From: Scleroderma bovista
Lineage: Eukaryota; Basidiomycota; Agaricomycetes; Boletales; Sclerodermataceae
Assembly: GCA_037178675.1 (NCBI GenBank)
Contig: JAYMGJ010000270.1
Location: 124,001 to 188,000 of the forward strand
DNA length: 64,000 nt
Direction: 5' to 3'
Below the pieces are notes generated by a model that was not told where the DNA came from, did no database searches, and saw only the letters and a list, made by a program, of their open reading frames with translations. A program made the position numbers and the translations under genes. Below, piece by piece: positions 1 to 9,762 of this stretch (position 1 is the first letter of the stretch; each line of letters opens with the position of its first letter).

Positions 1-2
1 TG

Positions 3-625
3 GCACCACCATCCAGCCTGGCATCACCATCGCTCCCGGCATTGCCATCGAGCCCAGCATCAAGCCAGCGGATTCCCACCTCCCCAATGGAGGCAGAATC
101 ATCTCCTGAGGCTGTATCTGGATCGCATGCACGATTCCGGGAACATGTGCATGCAGAGGATGGTAAGTCAGTATTACTGCAGGAATTATGTGTATTTAAC
201 AATCATCCAGTGGAATATTTTGAGATGGTGGACAGGATTAATGCATTGCATGAGCATTTGGATCCATTCCAGAGTGATGTGCTTTCATGTAAGTCTCTCT
301 TGGGCTTGATCCATAGTATCAGTTGATCAGTTGTCATCTAGTGGCCTCTGCAAGGCAAGTTGCTACATCCGTCCCTCCTAGGAACTTGCCCGACCTACTC
401 CCACTCGATGCCGGCCTTGATCACCCTATGATCGCGGCCTACATTCATTACGCAAACACGTTGCTCGACACCGCCAGGTTGTGGAGATCGGAAATGTGCC
501 GGAGAGCGATGTTGGCAAATGTGCGGGATATGTTGGCTAGGTCAGCCCGACTTGGCGAGAATGGTGACATAATTGAGTCCGATCACCCTGAGGATGTGGT
601 AGTATTAGATCCCTCCAAGCTGTAG
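3..625 (+). CDS. Unknown gene, 3' part only (runs off left edge)
   Basis: The reading frame is open from the window edge. It continues to 288, crosses an intron at 289-341 (GTAAGT...CTAG) and joins in phase to an exon ending in TAG at 623-625. The first 20 or so visible codons are a Pro/Ser/Ala-rich stretch encoded by imperfect 18-bp repeats. The remainder is a helical, Arg/Leu-rich segment. I recognise no domain. The gene converges on the minus-strand gene that ends at 631, only six bases away, so the two were probably moved or have evolved together within the same repetitive island. The true start lies outside the window. It may be another passenger of the KDZ-type element. Confidence 0.5.
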
Positions 626-630
626 TTTTG

Positions 631-3096
631 TTACAGTAGTGCGGCAATAAAATCTTTCGGCACAAGACATGGCAGATTTGACAATAGCATTATTCTACAA
701 GTATATTTGCGGCGTCTCTTTGGGCTGGGCGTAGGGACATCGGCATCGGGCCGCTTTGGCTGCCTTCTTTGCCGTTCCAGTTGACTAGGCCCGGCAACGG
801 CATTGACATGTTGAGCCCTGGCAATCCGGCGTGTGCTGGCAGCCCGCTTCCCCTTGCCTCCAGAGTGTGTGGCATCATCATCCCCTGATCGACCACCCTC
901 CATCCCATTTGTGTTGCCAATGGAATGCATAGTTAATTCACCAACTATCATTTGTCGGAATTGCTCAAATGGATATTGAAATAGGCAAACTTACATTCCA
1001 CCAGCGCATCGGCTGTGTTCTTTTTAACCCGGGGCTTTGGCTTCATCGGTCCATTAGCATTGACGTTGCCCGGATCCATATGTGCTTTTTCTTATATGAG
1101 AATACGTGCCATTTCCAAGTAATTGAGACCAATACCCACCTTGCTGTTTAGGTTCGGCTGGCTGCCGTGCCGTCAGTGCCGCTGATGCTCTTCGTCAAGA
1201 TGGTCCCACCGGCATAACAAAACCAAGCCCCACGCACCATTTTCCTTAGCATTATGTCCATCTGAGTCATCCTCTATATATAAACTTCATATTCTGACAA
1301 CAAAAATATTCAAAGGAACTGACCAGGCTGTTCAATGGGCATTGTATGGCTTGCTGACAGGGATGTTCCAAATGTAGGAGGATCAAATGCTTGGAATACG
1401 GATGGGGCGTACCATCATCCTGGTTTGACCGGCATTGGTTTTTGTTTGTTGCACTGGACTCCCTCTCCTCTGGGGCCTCTTCTTTTATGCATGTCAATGG
1501 TTGCATAACATGGTTGAAAGATCCATACCAATTGTGCGCCGCCTCTTCCAACTGCTTGCGAGTTCCACATCTCGTGCCGCAGGTTCTTTGAACCAGTCAA
1601 AACAAGTTGATAAAAGTATTCAGAGCTAACCTTTCAGGGGCGGCTTTGCTGCACTTATCATTCCGGCCACTGAGTCCTCACAATCTGATACTGGATCTTG
1701 TAATCCACCATCCATATCTCTCCATTTGTGAAATGTCAGTACATCTTCCGGATCTGTCACTTGCCTATCGCACCAGAATTCCAGTACCTTTGTAACTTCC
1801 TGATTTGTGAGCCGGGTCGGCTCTTTGAACTCCCAATGCCGCGGCAGGTACACAGATGAAATGTAGATACCGGTCTTTGCATGTATGGCAGCCCAAGGAA
1901 CACTGGCACTTGGCTTGCCGCATGCCTTGCCTGCGGCAAGGGGTCAATTCTCCGTCTATTTACAAGGAAGAACTTACGATAATGCCATGTCACAAAGGTC
2001 CTCATAACATCCTTTCTCTCCAATGCTTGCATATCGAGGATGATCGGAATCATTGGTGTGCCATCTTCCATTGTTGGTAAAACAGTTTGCGGCCTCTTCT
2101 GCCCTTTCTTCCGGCAGAGCGTTGGTCCGGCATCTTCATCGCTATCATCGTGTTCTTCCCCTCCTATGGCCTGCTGTGCATAGGCATCCCAGTGGTGCTT
2201 GATGTCATCCCAATCAGCAAAGGTCTTCCCTTGTCCCAATGCCGAATTAAAGTCATGCCTGGGAATGTGAGTATACAAATACCACAAGTGAGAAGTGACA
2301 TACATTCCCATCATGGGCTGACCATTCTGGCCCTTCCATGCCGCCATCACAACCACCCGCATCCCACACTGCCGCCACATTTCCTGCACAAACTGTTTGA
2401 CATATTGTCGGCCTTTTGTCTCGGCCATTCTGTTTGCAGATGAATAATTGTCGAGATAACATGTCAAACTTACTCGGCCTGGACCTCTGCCGGCGGCTGC
2501 TCCTCGTTCCATTCATCAGCCTGCTTTGCCGCAGCATCCCTTTCCTCCTGGGTGAGCTTCCCCATGATGCATCCTACCGCCTTTTGGTAGCCTTTAATCA
2601 TGCCTGTGCTTCCTTGGGCAATTCCGGCCCGTTCGAATTCGGCTTTGATTTCTTTTTTCTTCAACTTCATTACGACTGATCTGGCAGTCCACCTACGTCC
2701 ATACTTTACTAGGGCCTTTCGGGCACGGGCTCGGCTGTGGTTATACAACCAATTTTTAATTGCCTGATATCACTGATGCATCAGTAGTCCATGTGAAGTT
2801 ATGGAAATGGGGCGCACTTTTTTTTTCTTCTCCCATTCGTGTCCTTTGAGTGTGCTATTGGCAGGGAGATTTTTGATTTTTGCCTTCATGGCATTCTTCA
2901 TACCTTTCCTTTGGTTGCTGTCAGCTGCCTTCCAGTCTTCCAAGGCTTCCTCAAGGACCTCGACCTCATCATCCTGGAGTTTGGTTTTTACCACATTTTG
3001 CAGTGCCTCTGGGCCCGATGAGTCAGAAGAATGGTCTTGCTCATCTTCTGTATCAGGATTCTCCATAGATCTGCTGGATGAACGACTGCGGGCCAT
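631..3096 (-). CDS. Unknown multi-exon gene paired with the KDZ transposase
   Basis: The ATG at 3096 opens MARSRSSSRS, an acidic/Ser-rich N-terminus. Six exons join in phase: 2818-3096, 2474-2763, 2304-2429, 1978-2258, 1631-1930, and one starting at 1585. Visible landmarks are a W-x2-Y-basic segment with GRRWTARSVVM near residue 115, CGMRVVVMAAWKG near 205, HDFNSALGQGKTF, a GKPSASVPW motif near 330, and EVTKVLEFWCDRQ followed by HKWRDMDGG. The last exon ends in a basic PKRRRKY stretch that looks like a nuclear localisation signal. From memory, families with this CGMR/HDFN/VPW/RQ order are multi-copy, uncharacterised proteins of Agaricomycetes. It is divergent from the KDZ transposase with 421 bp between starts. 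Exons between about 1320 and 950 are not resolved. The function is unknown; an accessory role in transposition or simple co-mobility are both possible. Confidence 0.6.
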
Positions 3097-3517
3097 GCTG
3101 TATGTTGAGTAGACTTAGATACTTTGTTGAGTGGTGCTGTGCTAGAGAAGTCCCGGACACTTTGTTGAAGGATTCCCGAGCTATTGTTTCTCCCATGTCA
3201 ATTAGTGTTCAATTCCTCCATGCCAACCTCTTTTGGAAAATCCATTGGTGAGCTAGCTACTTCTGGGGCCAGCTATGTTGTTCGGCAGCTAACAAGCTAT
3301 TTCCGGACTTTAACTTAGGATCTAATTCAGTAGCGGCCACCATATATGGGATTTTTGCATTGCTGCCTGATCTTCAAGTCCATATTACAAAAGCTAGATC
3401 CAAATCGGCAGATCCAAAGATCCCTTTCCGATCACTGTCCATGCTGTTTCAATGAGGCTTCAGTGAGATACAATGTGGAAAGACTTTGTGCAGGGATTTC
3501 CTCATCAGATACCACTC
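3097..3517. other. Divergent intergenic region of the KDZ gene pair
   Basis: This 421-bp spacer lies between the minus-strand unknown gene and the KDZ transposase. It is AT-richer than the flanks and contains no convincing gene. It presumably holds both promoters. I did not find an unambiguous TATA box or a terminal inverted repeat in it. Confidence 0.4.
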
Positions 3518-6500
3518 ATGGCAAAGTCCAAGATACAACCTGCTGGTAGCTCTACTCCGGTGGTTCATGTAACATGGCAGGCATTCAAATCAAGGAGGGG
3601 ATCTATTGATAAGATGGTGAAGGCAACGCCCCAAAAGAAGGCCCGTCATGGAAAAGCTCCTTCAAATGACACTCCAACCCAGTCAGCATCTATAGGATTA
3701 GAACAATCCCAACTGTTTCCAGATGATGGCCAGCCATACATTTCCATGGATGATCTTCCACCCCGAAAGAGAACAGGTGTGTCAAAGAATCAGGTGTGTG
3801 ATTTATTCCGATCCTGCACTTGCCATGTCCTCCTGAAGGCATAATAGGACAGTTACTTATTGGCATGGTTGCCATACAAGCAGAGGTACCTCCAGGTCCT
3901 TCTGGACATGGAGGCACCCCCTCACCCAAGGGTCTGCATGTTGTGTCAAGGAGATGGCACGTACAGATGCGCCGAATGCATCCACCGGCCCTTGCTCTGC
4001 AGTTCCTGTTGCAGAAAGGAACACAAGTTGCGGCCCTTCCACCGGGTGGACCAATGGAACGGTACATTCTTTGAGGAATCATCATTACGACTGGTGAGTC
4101 ATCAATTCTACGTGGCATACAGCAACAACTCATTTAGAAGGCTGGGTTGGTGGTACACCTCGGCCATGGTGGGGATCCATGTCCGAATGGCGGGATGGAT
4201 GGTGAGGACATTGCTGGTGATGTTGAGGATGAATGGGAGGATATTCAGGACCAACCAAGACCACATCATCTTTCTGGAGGAACGGACAGGTCTTGCCTAA
4301 CTGTAGTGCATACATCTGGGGTACATTTTTGCGATGTGAGGTATTGTAACTGTCCAGATGCAGGAGCTTCGCATTTGCAGTTGGTCAAAGCAGGACTCTT
4401 CCCGGCAACTACAAAGGAACCTAGGACTGTATTCACCTTCCAAGTATTGGATGACTTCATTATGGATAATGTGGAGTGCGGCACCTCTGCCATGAATTAT
4501 TACAGCAAGCTTCGGCGAGTCACATCCAATGCATTTCCTGGCCTTGTACCGGTGAGTTCAAAGCATGATATTAAGGACCCGATGACACCACCAACACTGA
4601 TCCAAGAACAGATACAGAGAGCTACTCAGGGTGTCAAGGATGTGGAGGCTGTTAAAGCTGTTGAAATGGCAAGGTTTTCATCCAGGATCTCCTGATCCCA
4701 AGAGAGGGGAATTGGTGCTGTTCTGTCCGGCATGCCCACAACCAGGAGTAAACATTCCATCCAGTGAAGATGTAGACCTCTCGGAGTAAGTAATGTTTTA
4801 TTTTTACTTGTACTTATTGAGCAGCTGCATGATATAGGTGGAAATATTCTAGGACCATCGTGATGGATGGAAACTTCAAGGCCGAGCATATGCGGCCAAA
4901 GAATTCAGCTAATGAAGTTTGGCTCATGGACGGAATGGGATTCATGGTTACAATGCTGCAATATAAGGATTATCTGGCCGGAACATTGAACTGGGTCGAG
5001 GTTTGTGATTGCACATGTTTACAATACGGTTCAGCATTGTAATGGAATTCACAGAAATCTGACTGTAGCAACCATCGAGCAGTAAACCAGGCAAATGCTA
5101 AAAGAAATCAGCTGGCATCTACTGGAATTGGCGGGTGTGCATGTGCGCGGCATGGATGCTTTGTACCCCATGCAATGGTTGACTTTCAGAAGGGAGAGCA
5201 GTATGTGCCGACATGTTGCATGCATTCCACCCTAACAGGAAGATAGGCAGGTAAATATGGATTATGCTCTGGCACATGCCGTGCAACATGGGATGGATCC
5301 GCAACAAAAAGTCATAACCTTTTATGACATCAATTGCCAATACAGCAAAAACCTAAAGCGCCGGCTAGAAGCAAACAATTTTATATCCTTACCATGTGGG
5401 CTATGGATTCAACCTAGCATTGGGCTCTGGCATGTACATGGTCACAAGGCAGAATGTTTCACCCGATATGCTCCCAATTTCATTTCTGGTGTAGGCCGCG
5501 TCGATGGTGAAATTATGGAGACTCTCTGGTCCTCTCTTAACATCATTTCGCCATTGGCCCGCGGAATGGCAACGCCGCATAGACAGGAGCTGCTTGATTT
5601 TCAAATGAATGACAACAACTTCTTAAAGATGGTGCGGATGCGTGAGTGGTATCACAATATCTTGCAGATTTTGGGTGAAGTATGCCGACGACATATTGCA
5701 CAGCCATCGCCCTGAAAAGAAAATTGAAGAATGCTCAAGAGGCACTGATGTCCACGGAAGGAGCATTTGCGGAGCTTGATACAAGGGTTCTGGTCGAGTT
5801 GCATGAGCTTTGGGCACAGCAAGAGAAATCGGCTTTGGAGAATAGGGTTACTGATCCAAAATCAATGGACATATTTGAGGTGCAGCTGGAAAAAGGTATT
5901 TACTTGCTTGGCTGATTTCAAACGAATTTGATGTATTATAATGACAGCTCAAACAACTAAGTCGATCGAAATGGATATTATAAGTAATCAGGGACCGGAT
6001 GGTCGTATGCGTGGGGCAGCAACATGGATGGCAAGGGTATTGAAAGCCGAAGAATCACAAATTATTTTGGCCATAGATGTCCGCCACATTCATGCAAGGG
6101 CGACGGAAACACAAAGGTTGTCTATTGCCCGCCGGCAGGACCGCCTGCAGATGCAAATTGATCGGCTCTGTGAATCAGCTTCCCAATTTCTAGGCAAAGA
6201 TTGGAATGAGGACATCTCGGATAATCTCATTTCCACAACGGACATTGATGAAGGTGATGGTGAAGATGTATTTTCAGACACATTCCACCCACAAGATCCC
6301 AACTACTCGGATGCTGTGGTACTGCCCTTGCCGTCGTACCTGGGGATGCAGCAAGCCGATAGGTTGGGGCTTTTAACCATGGTGGATCAGGAGTTACGAT
6401 TGAGGGAAGGTCAGGCCAACGATGCTCTACATGAACTAAGGGTTTCGCTGGCACACAAGGCAGTCATCTTCCGGACCGATGTCAGACATGCCGGGACATA

Positions 6501-7178
6501 CAATATGACTACGAGGGCCTGGGGGAAGGTGGGTAGTGCCGATGTGAAAGTGCAGCGGCATGCGGCAATATATCGTCGGTGCCAGAAACAAATGATAGCA
6601 TTGAATGCAAGTGGCAACACATTGAACCGATACAAAATGTTGAGGAAAGAAGACCTAAAGATCAGTGCAACCATTGCTGACCCAAATGCAAGGGGTCATA
6701 GGGATGACACTTTGGCCTGGTTTTGGACAATGGATGTGCCGCGGGATACAGAAGTCAATGATTGGATGTCTGAATGTAAGATGATTGCTCCTCATGTTAA
6801 CACCAGCTGACATGTATAGTTTACTGGGTGCATTGGTTGAGGGCGAAAGCATTGCGAGACAGGTGGGACGAAGAGGTAAAACTATTGACATGTGAAGCCA
6901 CGTGGACAAGACAATTTCTTTCGTATAGGGAAACACTTTGGAGAGATCAGAAGGAGGAGGCTAATATGAGCGGAGAGATGGGGAGAGCATGCTATGCAGC
7001 AAAGCAATGTCAAATGTATGGTAGACTTGGTTGTGTATGATTGGCATTGACCATCGGCATCAAATACCGCTATATGGTATGCAAAGAGGACATATTTGAA
7101 ACGGATCATCAAGTGGCTGTTAGTGGAAAAAACAAGGTGCAACTGCAAGGTATTTATGGGGTGCATACCTTGGAATGA
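3518..7178 (+). CDS. KDZ-family DNA transposase (Kyakuja-Dileera-Zisupton)
   Basis: This is a DNA transposase. Eleven exons join in phase into 1,043 codons with no internal stop: 3518-3793, 3848-4093, 4138-4551, 4607-4785, 4838-5000, 5055-5200, 5247-5641, 5704-5895, 5948-6775, 6820-7020 and 7087-7178. Near residues 100-300 lies the Cys cluster typical of KDZ proteins: CMLCQGDGTYRCAEC, then CSSCCRKEH, then VRYCNC and the LFCPACPQPGVNIP block. The catalytic region contains VMDGNFKAEH, FYDINCQY, GLWHVHGHKAECF and VDGEIMETLW, which carry the presumed acidic DDE-type residues. The C-terminal half has the family block GQANDALHELR, FRTDVRHAGTY, RKEDLK, DPNARGHRDDTLAWFW and VHWLRAKALRDRW. All expected blocks are present, so the protein looks full-length and possibly active. 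An alternative stop at 7038-7040 exists if the last intron is retained. Confidence 0.93.
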
Positions 7179-7509
7179 ATGGATGATGGAATGGGAGGGT
7201 CATGGACAGTGGCACATAGATTCGCTGGTAGCCGCAATGGCAAAGCCATGCACCAGCAGCAATTGAATGCCATGCATGAACACCCTTCGGCCAATATGTA
7301 AATATAAATCTGCCAAGGGAAGATGTGCAAACATGGGCCTACCGGCCATGGTCCTCGTAGTTCCACGACTGCTGGCATTGATAACAATCAACTACCGCAG
7401 CTAGAAACCATTGTGTGCCGGTGCAACAGCTAGCTATAACATATGTGCCGTAGTTCACTGCATCAATCATGCTGTTGTGTAGCGGCGTGTCAGGATGTTT
7501 CCAGCAGCG
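7179..7509. other. Spacer between KDZ gene and 17-bp array
   Basis: I see no gene here. Short open frames on the minus strand lack support. The right part grades into GTGCCGGTGC/GTGCCGTA-like words related to the tandem array that follows, so it may be part of the transposon's non-coding end. Confidence 0.35.
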
Positions 7510-7856
7510 TGTGCCGCAATGATGATGGTGCCGAATTGTTGATTGTGCTGGAATGTTGACTGTGCCGGAATGATGATTGTGCCGAACGGTTGATTGTGCC
7601 GGAGGGCTGACTCTGCCGCAATGTTGAGCCAGAATGGTGATTGTGCCAAAATGATGATTGTGCCGCAGTGTTGGCTCGGCCGCAATGTTGCCTGTGCCGG
7701 AGGGTTGAGTGTGCCGGAGTGTTGACTGGGCCAGACTAATGATGGTGCCGACGGAGTGTTGATTGTGCCAGCCTGTTGACTGCCGGGATGTGGATCCTGC
7801 CGGAGTGTTGACTGTGCTGCAAGGTTGATTGTGCCGGAGTATTGATTGTGCTGGCC
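7510..7856 (+). repeat. 17-bp tandem array A (TGTTGACTGTGCCGGAG)
   Basis: About twenty imperfect copies of a 17-bp unit lie head to tail. The consensus on the plus strand is TGTTGACTGTGCCGGAG, with the most conserved part TGTGCCG; a few copies are 13-20 bp. Nearly every unit has a CpG, usually within CCGG or GCCGC. The array is interrupted at its right end by the LTR that begins at 7857. The mirror-image array B on the far side of the LTR has the reverse-complement unit. Confidence 0.9.
7852..7856. other. Left target-site duplication of solo LTR (TGGCC)
   Basis: The five bases TGGCC directly precede the LTR. The same five bases directly follow it at 9107-9111. A 5-bp duplication is the normal footprint of LTR-retrotransposon integrase. 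Confidence 0.85.
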
Positions 7857-9106
7857 TGTCATATCCATACTTTTCCAGTCGCAACTCCGGTCTAACCATG
7901 GCCCGCCTGACCTCTCCTTAGGCATAGATGCAACTCCGGATCTAGTCCGGCCATCTCCAGCCCTGTAGCTGCACTCCAGCTCAACTCCGGTCACTATGTC
8001 CATCTCTGCCTCAGGACTAACCCCTGTCTTCCTACAGACAGATCCGCGGTCTAACTCCTCTGTGTCGGACCTGTACCTACCACTAGTCGCTACTCCGGTT
8101 TCAGTCCGGCTACTCCCTTAGCCTTGTCTGCGACGTAGCCCAACTCCGGCTGGTACATCCAACTCCGGCTCAGTTCTGCTCCTGCTCCTGCTCCACTTCC
8201 TCTGTCAGGTCCACCAAAGGCTTAGGACATTTCCATGTCCAACTCCGGACCTTCCTCCGGCTACTCCGCCCTTCCTCCACCTGTGCACTCCCTCCGCTCG
8301 TGCACTCCCTCCGCTCTTGCACTTCCTCCGGTCCCACTTCCTCCGGTCCTGGACATCGGTCCGGACTTAACATTAGTTAAGTCCACCTCTAACCCTTACC
8401 TGTCCTCTTCCGACCTAGTTCCCTTTACTTCACTGTCCCTGCTTTTCCTCCGCTGTCCCTGTATCTCTAGTTCCCCGTGTCTGCTCCCGCTCCGGTTTAT
8501 TTTCCTGTACCTGCTTTATTTTTCTGTCCATTTCTGCTCTGTCCCTTGTCCCAACTAAGGTGTTTACTTGTCACCGTATATACTCACCCTAGTTCTCATT
8601 TACTATATAAACTACTATACTCCGGCCTAGTAGTTTCCTTAGATCAAATCTCGACTAAGATACTCCCCACTCTGTACTACCCACCATGCTCTCCTAAATC
8701 CATCTGTTTATCTGAACTCCTGAACTCCGGCCAACTCCGGCCTCCGTCCTATCTCGTCCCCTTGGTCCTATGTCCGATCCTAGCAAGTCTCCTACTTGCA
8801 CGAGGGCAATAGCCACCTCTGTCCCAGACTCGACGCTAGACCTCTCAGGACTATCCCACCTCTGGGATGTCCTTCACTCCGGACAAGCTGCGCTCAACTC
8901 CGGACCACTTTCCCGCGGTCCGGACTTACTCCACAAAAACCCGGACTTACTCCCTGTGCTCCTCTAGTGCCCGGACTTCATTCATTTGACCCGGACTTGA
9001 CTCTCTGCACTAACTAGCACCTACTAGTGTCTGGACTTACCTCCTCATTAGTTCCCTGCACCTCTGGACCTCCTAGTAAGATCGTTGAGGAGAACCGGTC
9101 TTGACA
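7857..9106 (+). mobile_element. Solo LTR, copy 1 (1,250 bp)
   Basis: The segment starts TGTCATATCC and ends GGTCTTGACA, so it has the TG...CA ends of an LTR. It is flanked by a perfect 5-bp TGGCC duplication. A near-identical copy lies at 13928-15201 in the same orientation. There is no gag-pol internal region next to it, so it is a solo LTR left by LTR-LTR recombination. It is rich in CTCCGG/TCCGGA words and pyrimidine tracts, and it contains a TATA box near 8603. Open frames inside it are on Pro/Ser-rich low-complexity DNA and are not genes. The superfamily (Ty3 or Copia) cannot be told from the LTR alone. Confidence 0.88.
8603..8611 (+). promoter_or_regulatory. TATA box of LTR copy 1
   Basis: CTATATAAA lies about 750 bp into the LTR and is conserved in the second copy at 14703. 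It is the likely core promoter that started transcription of the original retroelement (inference from position and conservation). Confidence 0.55.
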
Positions 9107-9345
9107 TGGCCTGTCAACATTACGGCAGAGTCAACACTGCGGCACAATCAACCCTCCGGCACAATCACCGTTCTGGCTCAACATTGTGGCAGAGTCAACC
9201 CTGTGGCACAATCAACCATTCGGCACCATCATCAGTCCGGCCCAGTCAACACTCCGGCCCAATCAACACTCCAGCACAGTCAACACTCCGGCACAGTCAA
9301 CACTCCGGCACCATTACCAGTCTGGCACAGTCATCATATGGACCA
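9107..9345 (-). repeat. 17-bp tandem array B (inverted relative to A)
   Basis: About fourteen imperfect 17-bp units read CTCCGGCACAGTCAACA on the plus strand, the reverse complement of array A. Array A, the solo LTR and array B together therefore form an inverted repeat whose arms are arrays and whose centre was hit by the LTR. The first five bases are the right copy of the TGGCC target duplication. Long open frames run through it in several phases because 17-bp units rarely create stops; they are not coding. Confidence 0.88.
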
Positions 9346-9762
9346 CTCATCGGCAACAGTTTCTCCTCAAGGCTGATGCAACTCGTGTGAGCTTCTCATC
9401 ATTTTCAGTGTCGACAGGTTCCATCTTGATGCGCATTGGCCGCCCCCGGGAATACTTCTTGCTCTGCCGGTCATGTCCGAGTGAGGGTGCGTGGTGGGCA
9501 GTGCTGGAATGCCGATCCTGCCGGAGTGTTGACTGTGCCGGAATGATGAATGTGCCGCCCTGTTGAATGTTTACACTTGACCAAGCCGGATCATTGTGAT
9601 CATGCCGGAATCGACTTTGGGCTCGCCGAGCGGCACTACATCCCATCGGCACAACACACGTTCGGATAGTATCTACTACAAACTACTTCCAACAAATTTG
9701 GACTACATACCATCAGAATTACATTTTAGTACAACAAACAATCATATCAGGAAGCTAATTAT
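9346..9762. other. Downstream of TET gene, with short array C
   Basis: There is no gene here. Between about 9505 and 9570 there are four more units in the array-A orientation (CTGCCGGAGTGTTGACTG and variants). Further GGCAC words occur near 9630-9650. The rest is unique AT-rich sequence that probably includes the 3' UTR of the dioxygenase gene. Confidence 0.45.

Noticed and set aside
1757..2512. 251-residue frame as a stand-alone gene
   Set aside because: It reads through three introns and its last part is out of frame with the conserved VPW and YLPRHWEF motifs; it belongs to the larger spliced gene 631-3096.
4552..4695. Stop codon at 4693 as evidence of a dead KDZ gene
   Set aside because: The stop is avoided by an in-phase 55-bp intron (4552-4606), after which the conserved NRYRELLRV...CPACPQPG block is read.
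7510..7856. CRISPR-like array
   Set aside because: The units are directly contiguous without spacers, and this is a eukaryotic genome; it is an ordinary tandem array.
8235..9017. Pro/Leu/Ser-rich frames in the LTR
   Set aside because: The equivalent frames are disrupted by indels in the second LTR copy, so they are not maintained.
9085..9566. Gln/Ser/Thr-rich frames through array B
   Set aside because: They arise from 17-bp units free of stops in several frames at once; the region is tandem repeat.
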